Origin: Betaproteobacteria bacterium
GTDB lineage: Bacteria > Pseudomonadota > Gammaproteobacteria > Burkholderiales > Burkholderiaceae_C
Direction of reading: 5' to 3'
Assembly (NCBI GenBank): GCA_016716535.1
Contig: JADJWD010000006.1
Span: forward strand, 506,422 to 570,421
Length of the DNA stretch: 64,000 nt
Made by a program: the position numbers and the translations under genes. Within the stretch, counting starts at the first letter, position 1. Each line of letters opens with the position of its first letter. Positions 7,987 through 19,600 of this stretch are shown in pieces. The notes beneath the pieces are model-generated. The model was not told the origin of the DNA, ran no database searches, and saw only the letters and a program-made list of their open reading frames with translations.

Positions 7987-10900
7987 ATGGGAGGTAGCCG
8001 GGGCCCCGGTGGCTGCGCAGTGCGCACGCCGGCTCGCGGCGTTGCCCACCGGGGGTGCACGCTGCGGCAGACGCTGCGGCGCACGCTGCGCCGCGCCGCC
8101 GGCGCCGCGGCGTTGGGTCTCTTGCCCCTCCTGCCGCTGGCCGCCATGGCCGCCGACGCGCAGATCACCTCGCTCGTCGACAACCCGGACCCGGTCGTCG
8201 CCGGCGCCGTCATCGAGTACACGGCGCGCGTCGACAACAACGCCGCCGACGCGGCGCTGAACGTGCGGCTGCGCTTCACGGTGCCGGCCGGCGCCACGTT
8301 CGTCTCGGCCACGCCGCCGCCCGGCGGCGCCTGCGCGGCGCAGGGCGCCACCGTCGTCGAGTGCACGCTCGGCACCGTGCCGGCGCTGGGCGCGGCACCG
8401 GTGGACGTGCTGCTGCGCTGGCGCGCGCTCGGGCCGGCGCCGGCCACCGTCGCCGCCAGCGCCGAGGTGCTGTCGGACAACGACGTCAACAACGGCAACA
8501 ACACGCAGGCGCAGACGACCACCGTCAACAGCGGCGCCAACCTCGCGCTGGCGAAGGCGGGCGCGCCCGACCCGGTGGTCGGCGGCGCCAACGTGACCTA
8601 CACGCTGACGGTGAGCAACGCCGGCCCGAACGCCGCCGGCAGCCTGCGCCTGGTCGACACGCTGCCGCCGGCGGCCAGCTTCGTGTCGGCCAGCGGCGGC
8701 GGCTGGAGCTGCGGCCACGCGGGCGGCGTCGTCACCTGCACGCGCCCCGGGCCGCACGGCGTCGGCGCGGCTATTCCCGCCGTCAGCGTCGTCGCGCGCG
8801 TCAACGCCGCCAGCGGCACCATCACCAACAGCGCCACGGTGTCGCCGGGCACCACCGGCGGCGTCGCCGACCCCGACGGCGCGGACAACACCGCCACCGC
8901 CGACACGAGCGTGCTGCCGGGCGCCGACGTGCGCATCGCGCAGAAGACGGTCACCTCGGCCGTGCCGGCGATCGCCGGCGCCGACGTCACGTTTGTCATC
9001 CAGCCGCGCAACGGCGGGCCGGCCGCGGCCAGCGGCCTCACGGTCACCGACACGCTGCCGGCCGGCTGGACCTACGTCTCCGCCAGCGGCCCGGGCTGGA
9101 CCTGCGGCAACGCGGCCAACACCGTCACCTGCACGCGCGCTGCGCTCGCCGCCGGCGCCAGCGACGACATCACCGTCGTCGCGCAGGCGCCGGGCAACGC
9201 CACCGTCGGCCCCACCGGCACGAGCTTCACGAACACCGCCAGCATCACCGCGACGAGCACCGACCCCGACCCCGGCAACAACAGCGGCAGTGTCGGCATC
9301 AACGTGCTGCCCGACGGCGCCGACCTGCGCCTGGCCAAGAGCAAGTCGCCGAACCCGGTGGCGCAGGGCTCGGCGCTGACGAGCACGATCACCGTCACGA
9401 ACAACGGCCCGCGCACGGCCACCGGGCCGCTGCGCGTGGTGGAGCAGCTCACCGGCGAGACCTTCGTCAGCGGCTCGGGCACCGGCTGGACGTGCAGCGC
9501 CGTCGGCGGCCTCGTCACCTGCAACCACGCCAACACGGGCGGCCTGGCGCTGAACGCCGAGTTGCCGGCGCTGACGATCGTCACCACCGCCACCGCCGCC
9601 GGCGCGGCCCGCAACGAGGCGTGCACCGGCGGCAGCACGCCGGGCGCCGGCACCGCGTCGCCGCCGGCCGAAGGCGACCCGAACCCGACCAACGACTGCG
9701 CCACCGTCACCTCCAACTCGACGACGACGCGGCCCGACCTCGCGATCACGAAGACGACGAGCACGCCGACCGGCGGCGACAAGACGGTGAGCACGAGCGA
9801 AAGCTCGGTCACCTACACGCTCGTCGTCACGAACGCGAGTGCCGCCGGCACCGAGCCCGCCACCGGCATCACGATCGACGACACGGTGCCCGGCTGGGTC
9901 GACGGCCGCAGCAGCATCACGACGCCGATTTCGGTGGTGGCCTCGGGCGGCGCGACGGCGACGTTCTCGTGCGCCGTCACCGCGTCGACAGGCCGCGTGG
10001 CATGCACGCAGACCGGCGGCACGCTGACCGGCGGGCAAAGCGTGACGGTGACGATCGTCGCCAACCGGCCGCTGCTGAACGGCACATTCACGAACACCGC
10101 CACCGTCTTCAACACCACCGAAGGCGACCCGAACGCCAACAACAACAGCGCCAGCGACACGGTGACGATCGCGCCGATCGCCGACGTGGAGATGACCGGC
10201 AAGAGCGTCACGCCGGCATCGGTGCGCGCGGGCGAGGAAGCCACCTACGTGCTCTCGTTCCGCAACAACGGGCCTTCGCGCGCCGAGACGGTGACGGTGA
10301 GCGACACGTTCACGTTCCCGGGCGGCCCGCCCGTGGACACCGGGCTCACCGTGATCTCGGTCGCCAGCAACAAGCCGGGCTCGACGTGCAACATCGCCGC
10401 GCAGGCGCAACTCACGCCGGCAGCGCCCGGCTTCACCTGCACGATCGGCGCGCTCGAAAGCGGCGAGACGCGGTCGATCACGCTCGTCGTGCGGCCGAAC
10501 TGGCGCAGCGGCAACGCCGCGCGCAGCTTCGGCAACGTGGCGCGCATCGACACCACGTCGGTCGAGAACCCGGCTGGCGGTGACAACGGCAACAACGAAC
10601 GCACGGCGACGCTGGCGGTGCAGCCGGCGGCGCTCGACCTGCTCGTCAACAAGACCGACCGCGTCGACGCCGTCAACCTCGACCCGGTGCCCTACGACCC
10701 GGGCGCGACGTTCCTTTCCTACCAGGTGGCGGTGACGAACACCGGCCCGTCGTTCGCCAGCGGCGTGACGATCACCGAGACGATGACGCCGCCGGCCGGC
10801 CGGCGCGTGCGCTTCGTCTGCGACACCGCCACCTTCGGCGGCAGCACCTGCAACGCGGCGGCGTTGTGCACCGGCGCCGGCAGCATCTCGGGCCCCGGTA

Positions 10901-13900
10901 CGGCGCTGCCGGCGTTCACGTGCCAGGTACCGGCCGGCGACACGACCACCGGCCCGGCCATCGGCACGCTGGCCGTCGGGCAGACGAAGAACGTGTACCT
11001 GCGCTTCGAGGTGCTCGACGCGCCCGCGGCCAGCGGCGACGTGTTCAACAACGTCGCCCGCATCGCCGCCAACGAGCCCGACACGCAGGCCGCCAACGAC
11101 GAGGAAGCCGAGGCGACGACGACCCGCCAGCGCATCGACCTGCGCACGACGAAGACCGCGAGCGTCGCCAACCCATCGATCTGGCAGCCGTTCAACTGGG
11201 TCGTCACGGTCGTCAACAACGGCCCGGGCCGCTCGCTGCAGACCGACCTCACCGACACGCTGCCGGCCGACGTGCAGGTGACCGGCGCGGTGAACTGGAC
11301 GCGCACCGGGCCGGCCGGCAGCGGCACCTGCGGCGTCGCCGGCGTCACCGTCACCTGCGGCCTCGGCGCACTGGACGCCGGCGGCAGCGCGACGGTGACG
11401 ATCCCCGTGCGCTTCACGAGTTATCCGGCAGGCGGCACGGCGCTCAACACCGCCAGCGTCGACACCGACCCGGCAAAGACCGGCGGCATCGACACACCCG
11501 GCGGCAACCACACCGGCACGAGCACGGTGACGGTGAGCCGCGCGTCGATTGCCGGCACGGTGTTCGACGACCGTGATCGCGCCGGCGCCAACGGCGGCAC
11601 GCCGCAGGCCGCCGGCGGCGAGCCGCGCCTGGCCGGCGTGACACTGCGCCTGACCGGCACCGACGCCTACGGCAACGCCATCGACCGCACGACAACCACC
11701 GACGCGAGCGGCAACTACCTCTTCACCGACCTCGCGCCGAGCGACACCGCCGGCTACACCGTCACCGAGACGCAGCCGGCCGGCTATGCCAACGGCCCGG
11801 CCGCGCCGCCGACGAGCGGTGGCAGCGCGCCGAGCCATGGCGGCAGCTACGCCGCGGGCGCCACGCCGACCGCGAACAGCGGCTTCACCAGCATCGTGCT
11901 GCCGGCCGGTGCCGCGGCCGTCAACTACAACTTCCCCGAGGTGCGCGCGCCGTCGCTGTCGGGCTTCGTCTACATCGATGTCAACGGCAACGGCGTGCGC
12001 AACGCCGGCACCGATGCACCGATCCCCGGCGCGACGGTGCGCCTGCTGAACGCGACGACCGGCGCGCTCGTCGCCACCGCGACGACCGACGGCACCGGCA
12101 CCTACAGCTTCACCGGCCTCGACCCCTTCACGCCGTACACGCTGGAAGAACCGCTGCCGACGAGCGTGCCGAACCTCGTCAACGGCGTCGTCAACCCCGG
12201 CCTCGTCAACGGCGTCGCCTGCGTCAGCGGCTGCACGGCGCAGCCGAACACGCCGAGCGCCGGCACCGACCGCATCGCCGCGATCGACCTCTCCGGCACG
12301 AACGACGGCACGTTGTTCAACTTCGGCGAGGTGCAGGTGGCGGCGATCCGCGGCACCGTCTACAGCGACCGCAACGGCAGCAACACGCGCGACGCCGGCA
12401 GCGACGGCGCCCTCGCCGGCGTGACGCTGTCGCTGCACCAGGGCGCCGACTGCACGGCGCCGATGGTGGCGCAGACCCAAAGCGCCGCCGACGGCAGCTA
12501 CGCGTTCGCCAGCACGACGGCCGGCCTGACCTACACGGTGTGCGAAGTGCAGCCGGCCGGCTACGGCGACGGCGCGACGAACCCCGGCACGAACGGCGCA
12601 AGCGGCGCGCCGAACCGCATCACGATCACGAACCTGCCGGCCGCCGGTTCGTCGAACAACGACTTCGGCGAGCGCGCCGGAGCGATCGCCGGCACCGTCT
12701 ATCTCGACACGAACAACAACGGCGCGGTGAACGGCGGCGAGACGGGCTTGACGGGTGTCGTCATGACGCTCAGCGGCAGCGACGTGAGCGGCACGCCGAT
12801 CACGCGCACCACGACGACCGACGCACAAGGCAATTGGCGCTTCGACGATCTGCCGGCCGCCGGCCCCGGTGGCTACACGGTCACCGAGCAGGCGGCGCAG
12901 CCGGTGGCCACCGTCGGCGCGGGCAGTGTGACGACGCTCAACGGCCGCACCACCGCCGGCCCGGGCGGCGGCAACGCCACCGCGGTCGGCACGGTGCCGA
13001 GCACGATCGCCGCGATCCCGCTCGCCGCCGGCGCCACGTCGGCCAATCACCTCTTCGGCGAACTGCTGCCCGGCTCGATCGCCGGCACGGTGTTCGTCGA
13101 CGTCAACAACGACGGCACGCAGCAGGCGCCGGCCGACACCGCACTCGCCGGCGTCACGCTCGTGCTGACCGGCACCGACGACACCGGCGCGGCGGTCACG
13201 CGCAGCGTCGTCACCGGCGCCGACGGCCGCTACGTCTTCGACAACCTGCGCCCCGGCACGTACACGGTGACCGAGCCCGCGCAGCCGAGCGGCACCGGCA
13301 ACGGCCGCACGACTGCCGGCAGCACCGGCGGCACGGCCACGCCACCCGGCACGGCGCCCAGCGCGATCAGCAGCATCGCGGTGGCGCCGGGCGCCGCGTC
13401 CACCGGCAACAACTTCGGCGAGATCCCCGCCGACGGTGCGCTCGAAGGGCGCGTCTGGCTCGATGTGAACAACAACGGCGTCATCGACGCGGCCGGCGGT
13501 GGCGGTGCGGGCAGCGCGGCCGAAGCCGGCATCGCTGGCATAACCATCGAACTGAGCGGCACCGACGCCGCCGGCACCGCCGTTTCGCGCACGACGACGA
13601 CCGACGCCGACGGCCGCTTCGCCTTCACCTCGCTGCCGCCCGGCACGTACACCGTGCGCGAGCCGGCGCAGCCCGCGGGCACCGTCAACGGCACGACGCG
13701 GCCCGGGCAGATCGGCGGCACATCGATGGGCACCGCGACGCCGGTGGCGACGCTGCCGAGCGCCATCGACGCCGTCGTGCTGGCCGTCGGCCAGACCTCG
13801 CGCGACAACCTCTTCGGCGAGATCCCGGCCGCGGCGATCAGCGGCCGCGTCTATGCCGACGACAACGACAACGGCGTCATCGACACGGGCGAAACGGGCC

Positions 13901-16635
13901 TCGGCGGTGTGACGCTCGTGCTGACCGGCACCGACGATCTCGGCCGCGCGGTCAACGTCTCCGTCGTCACCGGCCCCGATGGCAGCTACACCTTCGGCGA
14001 CCTGCGCCCCGGCACCTACACCGTCACCGAGCCGACACAGCCGCCGGGCACGGTGAACGGCCAGACGCGTGCCGGCAGCGTCGGCGGCACCGCGAGCCCG
14101 CGCACGCAGCCGGCCAGCAGCATCGGCGGCATCGTGCTAGCCGTCGGCACGCAGAGCACCGGCAACCTCTTCGGCGAGCTGTCGAACTCGCCCGACCTGC
14201 GCGTCACGAAGGCGGCGCTGGCCGAGCCGTGGACGGTGACGAAGACCGGCACCTACCGGCTCACCGTGCGCAACGCCGGCCAGAGCCCGACGGTGGGTGC
14301 CTACACCGTGCGCGACCGCCTGCCGGCCGGCCTGATGCTCGCCGCCGTGCCCACCGGCAGCGGCTGGGCCTGCACTGGCGCGGCGAACGACTCGACCTTC
14401 ACCTGCACGACGAGCGCACCGCTGGCCGCCGGCGCGACGCTGGCTGCGACGATCGATGCCGTCGTCCACATCGGCGCCGCCGCGGCGCAAGGCGCCACCG
14501 ACAACCGCGTGCTCGTCGAAGGCGGCGGCGAGATCGCCGCGCGCGCGCCGAGCGCCGAAGAACGCGCCGCGTTCGACGCGCCCGGCACCACGGGCAGCGC
14601 GCTGCCGGTCTGCACCGCCGCCGTCGAACACAACGCCTGCCGCACGCCAACGCGCGTGCAGCTCGCCGCCGCGGTGAGCGGCACCGTGTGGCTCGACAAC
14701 GGCAGCACCGCCGACGTGCTCGACGGCAGCGACCGGCGCTTGGGCGGCTGGACCGTGCAAGTGGTGGACGCCGCCGGCAACGTCGTCGCCAGCGCCGTCA
14801 CCGGCCGCGACGGCAGCTACAGCATCGTCGACCTCGTGCCCGGCGTGCCGTACACGCTGCGCTTCCGCGAGCCGGGCACGACCACCGTCTTCGGCTACCC
14901 GGTCAACGGCGAGACGGCGCCCGGCTCCTCGGGCGCCACGTGCGACGCGCAAGCGGCGCAGAACGGCCGCGCGAGCTCGTGCGTCGGCACCGGCGCGAGC
15001 CCGTTCCTGAGCGTCGTGCTGGCACCCGGGCAGACGCTCGTGCAGCAAAGCCTGCCCGTGGACCCCAGCGGCGTCGTCTACGACTCGGCGCTGCGCCAGC
15101 CGGTGCCCGGCGCGACGGTGACGCTGTCACCGAGCAGCACCTGCGTGGGCTGGGACCCGGCGACGCAGATCGTCGCGGCGACGCTGGGCGGCTATCGAAT
15201 CAACGGCGCCGCGATCTCGACGACCGTCGGCAGCGACGGCTTTTACCAGTTCCTCTTCGCACCCGGTGCACCGGCGAGCTGCACCTTCCGCCTCGACGTG
15301 GCGCCGCCGGCCGGCTACAGCGCACCGTCGGCAGCGATCCCGCCGGCCGCGGGGCCGCTCGTGCCGCCGGGCGGCGCCGGCTCGACCTACGCCGTGCAGC
15401 CGCAAGCCGGCCCGCCGACCGCGGCCCCGGGGCCGGCGACGGTCTACTACCTCGAGCTGACCGGCGGCTCGGCGGGCGCCAACATCGTCCACAACCACCT
15501 GCCGCTCGACCCGCAGCGCGCGACGGCGGTGACGCTCTTGAAGACCGGCGACCGCGCCGCGGCCGAGGTCGGCGACAGCGTGCGCTACACGCTGACCGTC
15601 GACGCGCCGGCCGGGCCGCGGCCGATCCAGACGACCGTCGTCGACCGGCTGCCCGCCGGCTTCACCTACATCCGCGGCACCGCGACGGTGAACGACGTGC
15701 GCATCGCCGATCCCGAAGGCGGCGTCGGGCCGACGCTCGCGTTCCAGTTGGGCCCGATGCCTCCGCAAGGCCCGCTCGTGCTGCGCTACCGCGTGCGCAT
15801 CGGCGTCGGCGCGGCGCAAGGCGACGGCGTCAACCGCGCGCAGGCGTTCTCGTGCGGCACGCCTACTGGCTGCACCGGCGCCGGCTTCGCGCCGCAGGCC
15901 GGGCACGTCGCCAGCAACACCTCGATCTTCAAGGTGCGCGTGTCGGGCGGCGTCTTCGGCACCGAGGCCTGTGTGCTCGGCAAGGTCTTCGTCGACTGCA
16001 ACCACAACCACGTGCAGGACGCCGAGGAGCTGGGCATCCCCGGCGTGCGCTTCGTCATGAGCGACGGCACGACGCTCGTCAGCGACAGCGAGGGCAAGTA
16101 CAGCGTCTGCGGCGTCAGCCCGAAGAGCCACGTGCTGAAGGCCGACCCGCTGACGCTGCCGCGCGGCTCGCGCCTCGTGACGAGCAGCAACCGCAACCTC
16201 GGCGACGCCGGCAGCCTGTGGCTGGACGTGAAGAACGGCGAGCTGCACCGCGCCGACTTCATCGAAGGCAGCTGCAGCAACACCGTGCTCGAACAGGTCA
16301 AGGCGCGCCGCGCCCAAGGCGAAGTGCGCGCGCCCGAGGCCGAGAAACAAGGCGCGCCGGCGCTGCGCTTCGACAGCAAGGCGCATGGCAAGGGCACGCT
16401 CACGTCGCCGCAGCAAGGCACCGACGGCGCGAACCAGCGCGTGCCGAAGCCCCGTACGGCGTCAGCGCCGGCGACACCCGCCAGCGGCAGCGGCGGCCCG
16501 CGCGACCCGGCCAAGGACGAGACGAACAAGCCGACCCCGGCGCTGCCGATGAACCGCCCGCCGCCGAAGGGGCGCGACAGCGGCACGGCGCCCGACACGC
16601 CCGCCAAGGCGGATGCAGGAGGGTCCGATGGCTGA
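7987..16635 (+). CDS. giant secreted DUF11/SdrD-type repeat surface protein (2,882 residues)
   Basis: An arginine-rich n-region and hydrophobic core (AAGAALGLLPLLPLAAMA) form a signal peptide of about 52 residues. Eight DUF11-type beta-sandwich repeats follow (about residues 57-1180), each with a NNGP-like strand, DTLPxG and GWTC...VTC motifs. Seven SdrD-B/Cna-B-like domains (about 1183-2068) carry GTVFxDxNNNG near the start and FGE at the end. Then come alternating DUF11 and B-type domains to about 2775, and a Pro/Lys-rich, probably disordered tail. Such domains build rigid, often Ca-binding or isopeptide-stabilised stalks on cell surfaces. No autotransporter barrel, LPXTG or PEP-CTERM signal is present, so its export or anchoring must depend on other proteins. 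It is the first gene of a coupled three-gene unit; its stop lies inside the start of the next gene. The function (adhesion, matrix) is inferred. Confidence 0.85.
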   Translation: MGGSRGPGGCAVRTPARGVAHRGCTLRQTLRRTLRRAAGAAALGLLPLLPLAAMAADAQITSLVDNPDPVVAGAVIEYTARVDNNAADAALNVRLRFTVPAGATFVSATPPPGGACAAQGATVVECTLGTVPALGAAPVDVLLRWRALGPAPATVAASAEVLSDNDVNNGNNTQAQTTTVNSGANLALAKAGAPDPVVGGANVTYTLTVSNAGPNAAGSLRLVDTLPPAASFVSASGGGWSCGHAGGVVTCTRPGPHGVGAAIPAVSVVARVNAASGTITNSATVSPGTTGGVADPDGADNTATADTSVLPGADVRIAQKTVTSAVPAIAGADVTFVIQPRNGGPAAASGLTVTDTLPAGWTYVSASGPGWTCGNAANTVTCTRAALAAGASDDITVVAQAPGNATVGPTGTSFTNTASITATSTDPDPGNNSGSVGINVLPDGADLRLAKSKSPNPVAQGSALTSTITVTNNGPRTATGPLRVVEQLTGETFVSGSGTGWTCSAVGGLVTCNHANTGGLALNAELPALTIVTTATAAGAARNEACTGGSTPGAGTASPPAEGDPNPTNDCATVTSNSTTTRPDLAITKTTSTPTGGDKTVSTSESSVTYTLVVTNASAAGTEPATGITIDDTVPGWVDGRSSITTPISVVASGGATATFSCAVTASTGRVACTQTGGTLTGGQSVTVTIVANRPLLNGTFTNTATVFNTTEGDPNANNNSASDTVTIAPIADVEMTGKSVTPASVRAGEEATYVLSFRNNGPSRAETVTVSDTFTFPGGPPVDTGLTVISVASNKPGSTCNIAAQAQLTPAAPGFTCTIGALESGETRSITLVVRPNWRSGNAARSFGNVARIDTTSVENPAGGDNGNNERTATLAVQPAALDLLVNKTDRVDAVNLDPVPYDPGATFLSYQVAVTNTGPSFASGVTITETMTPPAGRRVRFVCDTATFGGSTCNAAALCTGAGSISGPGTALPAFTCQVPAGDTTTGPAIGTLAVGQTKNVYLRFEVLDAPAASGDVFNNVARIAANEPDTQAANDEEAEATTTRQRIDLRTTKTASVANPSIWQPFNWVVTVVNNGPGRSLQTDLTDTLPADVQVTGAVNWTRTGPAGSGTCGVAGVTVTCGLGALDAGGSATVTIPVRFTSYPAGGTALNTASVDTDPAKTGGIDTPGGNHTGTSTVTVSRASIAGTVFDDRDRAGANGGTPQAAGGEPRLAGVTLRLTGTDAYGNAIDRTTTTDASGNYLFTDLAPSDTAGYTVTETQPAGYANGPAAPPTSGGSAPSHGGSYAAGATPTANSGFTSIVLPAGAAAVNYNFPEVRAPSLSGFVYIDVNGNGVRNAGTDAPIPGATVRLLNATTGALVATATTDGTGTYSFTGLDPFTPYTLEEPLPTSVPNLVNGVVNPGLVNGVACVSGCTAQPNTPSAGTDRIAAIDLSGTNDGTLFNFGEVQVAAIRGTVYSDRNGSNTRDAGSDGALAGVTLSLHQGADCTAPMVAQTQSAADGSYAFASTTAGLTYTVCEVQPAGYGDGATNPGTNGASGAPNRITITNLPAAGSSNNDFGERAGAIAGTVYLDTNNNGAVNGGETGLTGVVMTLSGSDVSGTPITRTTTTDAQGNWRFDDLPAAGPGGYTVTEQAAQPVATVGAGSVTTLNGRTTAGPGGGNATAVGTVPSTIAAIPLAAGATSANHLFGELLPGSIAGTVFVDVNNDGTQQAPADTALAGVTLVLTGTDDTGAAVTRSVVTGADGRYVFDNLRPGTYTVTEPAQPSGTGNGRTTAGSTGGTATPPGTAPSAISSIAVAPGAASTGNNFGEIPADGALEGRVWLDVNNNGVIDAAGGGGAGSAAEAGIAGITIELSGTDAAGTAVSRTTTTDADGRFAFTSLPPGTYTVREPAQPAGTVNGTTRPGQIGGTSMGTATPVATLPSAIDAVVLAVGQTSRDNLFGEIPAAAISGRVYADDNDNGVIDTGETGLGGVTLVLTGTDDLGRAVNVSVVTGPDGSYTFGDLRPGTYTVTEPTQPPGTVNGQTRAGSVGGTASPRTQPASSIGGIVLAVGTQSTGNLFGELSNSPDLRVTKAALAEPWTVTKTGTYRLTVRNAGQSPTVGAYTVRDRLPAGLMLAAVPTGSGWACTGAANDSTFTCTTSAPLAAGATLAATIDAVVHIGAAAAQGATDNRVLVEGGGEIAARAPSAEERAAFDAPGTTGSALPVCTAAVEHNACRTPTRVQLAAAVSGTVWLDNGSTADVLDGSDRRLGGWTVQVVDAAGNVVASAVTGRDGSYSIVDLVPGVPYTLRFREPGTTTVFGYPVNGETAPGSSGATCDAQAAQNGRASSCVGTGASPFLSVVLAPGQTLVQQSLPVDPSGVVYDSALRQPVPGATVTLSPSSTCVGWDPATQIVAATLGGYRINGAAISTTVGSDGFYQFLFAPGAPASCTFRLDVAPPAGYSAPSAAIPPAAGPLVPPGGAGSTYAVQPQAGPPTAAPGPATVYYLELTGGSAGANIVHNHLPLDPQRATAVTLLKTGDRAAAEVGDSVRYTLTVDAPAGPRPIQTTVVDRLPAGFTYIRGTATVNDVRIADPEGGVGPTLAFQLGPMPPQGPLVLRYRVRIGVGAAQGDGVNRAQAFSCGTPTGCTGAGFAPQAGHVASNTSIFKVRVSGGVFGTEACVLGKVFVDCNHNHVQDAEELGIPGVRFVMSDGTTLVSDSEGKYSVCGVSPKSHVLKADPLTLPRGSRLVTSSNRNLGDAGSLWLDVKNGELHRADFIEGSCSNTVLEQVKARRAQGEVRAPEAEKQGAPALRFDSKAHGKGTLTSPQQGTDGANQRVPKPRTASAPATPASGSGGPRDPAKDETNKPTPALPMNRPPPKGRDSGTAPDTPAKADAGGSDG
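8059..8094 (+). repeat. 12-bp tandem repeat in the signal n-region of the DUF11 protein
   Basis: Three in-frame 12-bp units (ACGCTGCGGCAG, ACGCTGCGGCGC, ACGCTGCGCCGC) encode T-L-R-Q, T-L-R-R, T-L-R-R just before the hydrophobic core of the signal peptide. Confidence 0.85.
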
Positions 16636-19600
16636 GCGTCGAACCCGCCGGCTTTTCTCCCTCTCCCGCCTGCGGGTGAGGGCAGGGGTGAGGGCTCTCG
16701 GCATGCCAGCACCCTCACCCCGACCCTCTCCCGCAAGCGGGAGAGGGGGCAAGACGTCGTTCGTCCACGGTCTCCTCGCGTTGGCGCTCGCGGCGCAGGC
16801 CCCGCTCGCCGCCGCGCAAACGCGCGCCCCTGCCGGCTCACCGGCCGACGTGCGCTTCACAGACTCGGCAGCCACAGGCCGCGCCGGCGCCGCCGCGCTG
16901 CACCCGCGCACCGCCGCCGACGACACCGCCGCCCCCGCCGTGCACCGCGCGCGTGAAGGCGCCGTCGACTACGCGGCCAACGCGGCGGTCGGCCGCATCG
17001 TCGTCGAGGTCGAGCGCGACGCCGTGCCGGCCGATGGCCAGAGCGCGGTGAAGATCGTGCTGCGCCTCTTCGACAAGGATGGGCGCCCGCTCGCCGGCAC
17101 CGCGTTCGCGACGCTCGAACACTCCGGCGGCCGCATCCTCCTTCCTGGTGCCCGCACCGACGAATTCGGCCCGCGCCGCCTCGACGCCGACCGCGTGACG
17201 CCCGGCGTGCAGGTGAAGGTCGACCACGGCCGCGCCGAGTTCCACCTGCTGGCGCCGGCCGAAGCGCAGGACGTGCGGCTGCGCATCACCGCCGGCGCCG
17301 AGACGGTGAGCGGCACCGTCTCCTTCGTGCCCGACTTGCGCCCGATGGTCGCCGCCGGCCTGCTCGAAGGCATCGTCAGCTTCCGCGACAAGGTGGCGCT
17401 CGAGCCGGTGCGGCGTGGCGACGCCTTCGAGCAGGAGATCCGCTCCTGGTCGCGCGACTTCAACGGCGGCAAGGCCAATGCGGCGGCGCGCGCAGCGTTC
17501 TTCCTCAAAGGCACGATCCGCGGCGACCTGCTGCTGACCGCCGCCTACGACAGCGACAAGGAAACGCGCGCGCGCCTCTTGCGCGACGTGAAGCCCGACG
17601 AGCTGTACCCGGTGTACGGCGACGCATCGCTGCGCAGCTTCGACGCGCGCTCGGGCAGCCGGCTGTACGTGCGCGTCGACAAGGACAAGAGTTATCTGCT
17701 CTTCGGCGACTTCGTCACCGGCGACGGCTTCACGCAGCCGGTATTGCCGGGCGGGCCGGGGTCGGCCGCGAGCCTCGGCGCCGTCGCGTCGCTGAGGCAG
17801 CGCAGCCTCGGCCAGGTGAACCGCAGCGCCACCGGCGTGCGTCTGCACCACGAGGCGGGCGGGCTCGTCGGCAACGTCTTCGCGTTCCGCGACCGGCTGC
17901 GCCAGGTGGTCGAGGAGATCGCGAGCCAGGGCTCGGGCCCCTACGGGCTGCGCAACAACGGCGTGCTCGAAGGCAGCGAGAAGGTCGAAGTGATCGTGCG
18001 CGACCGGCTGCAACCGGCGCGCATCCTGTCGGTGCAGCCGCTGGTGCGCGGCGTCGATTACTCGTTCGAGCCGTTCTCCGGGCGCATCCTGCTGGCCACC
18101 TTCCTGCCCGCGCTCGACGCCGACCTGAACCCGGTGAGCCTGCGCATCACCTACGAGGCGGACCAGGGCGGCGAGGACTTCTGGGTCGTCGGCGCCGACG
18201 GGCAATGGCGGCTCAACGACACGCTCGAACTCGGCGGCTCGCTGCTGACCGACCGCAACCCGCTCGCGCCCTACGACCTGGCGAGCGGCAACGCGACGCT
18301 GCGCCTGGGGCCGCGCACCGCCCTCGTCGTCGAAGGCGCCGAGAGCACGAGCACCGTCAACACGAACCCGGCGAATCAGACGACGAACCCGGCGCTCGCC
18401 GGCCGCGTCGGCGAAGTGCGCGGCCAGGCCGCGCGCATCGAACTCGCGCATGAGGGCGAGAGCACGGAGGCGCGGCTGTACGCCGGGCGCTCTTCGCCGC
18501 TCTTCAACAACCCGACGGCGCCGCTGGTCGGTGGCCGGCAGGAGCTGCTGGCCAGCGGCGGGCTGCGCATCACGCCCACGATCAAGCTCTACGGCGAAGC
18601 GCGGCAAAGCGAAGACCGCACCGCCGGCGGCGGCGAGCGGCAAACGGCCGCTTTAGGCGCGCGCTTCGCATTGAGCGAGCGAGTGACACTCGACGCGAGC
18701 CTGACCCGCGCGCGCGAGACGATCGGCAGCAACGGGAGCCTGAATCTGCTCACCTGGCCCTACGACCAGACGAGCGGCCTGACCAGCAGCCTCGCCAGTG
18801 GCGCCGGCGGCGGCGCCGTCGGCTACGGCCAGCAACTGCTCGACCCGGCGACCGGCCTGCCGGTGATCCGCGACGGCAGCCTGCCGCCGGCGACCACGTC
18901 GCTGGCCGCCGGCACGCGGCTCGCTTCGGACACGCTGCGGCTCGGCCTCGGCTGGCGCGTCAACGACCGCCTCTCGCTCGGCGGTGAGGTCGAAGGCGAT
19001 GTCGACGGCGAGCGCCGCCGCCGCGTCGCACTGGGCGCCGACCTGCGCGTTGCCGAGCGCACGCGCCTCTATGGCCGCGCCGAGCACCAGGACGGCTGGG
19101 TGCAACTCGGCGGCGTCAGCGACACCGGCGCCAGCGCCACCGTCTTCAGCGCCGGCATCGACAGCGGCTACATCCGCGACACGCAACTCTTCAGCGAGTA
19201 CCGGCTGCGCGACGCGATCTCCGGCCGCGACTTGCAGCAGGCGAGCGGCGTGCGCAACCTGTGGCACGTGGCCGAAGGCTGGCGCGTCACGACGGCATTC
19301 GAGCACCTGCGCGTGCTGAGCGGGCAGACGACGCCGGTCAGCGCGGCCAGCGTCGGCTTCGACTGGACGTCGCACGAGTTGTGGCGCGCCAGCGCCCGGC
19401 TCGAACACCGCCGCTCGGGCGACCTCGGCAGCACCACCGAGGACGACCGCTTCGCGACGACGCTGGCGCAAGGGATGCTCGCGCGCAAGCTCGACCGCGA
19501 CTGGACGCTGCTGGCGCGGCAGTACACGCTGCTCACCGACTACGCCGCGCGCGGCGACGTGCTCCAAAACCGTGTGCAACTCGGCGTCGCCTACCGCGAC

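Noticed and set aside
7813..13050. 1,745-codon open frame on the minus strand opposite the DUF11 gene
   Set aside because: Composition (endless Arg/Gly/Ala, no domains, no signal) is that of an antisense shadow of a GC-rich gene; the plus frame has clear repeated domains.
12540..16679. 1,379-codon plus-strand frame overlapping the DUF11 gene
   Set aside because: Arg/His-rich, domain-free reading of the same repeats in the +2 frame; it has no ribosome binding site.
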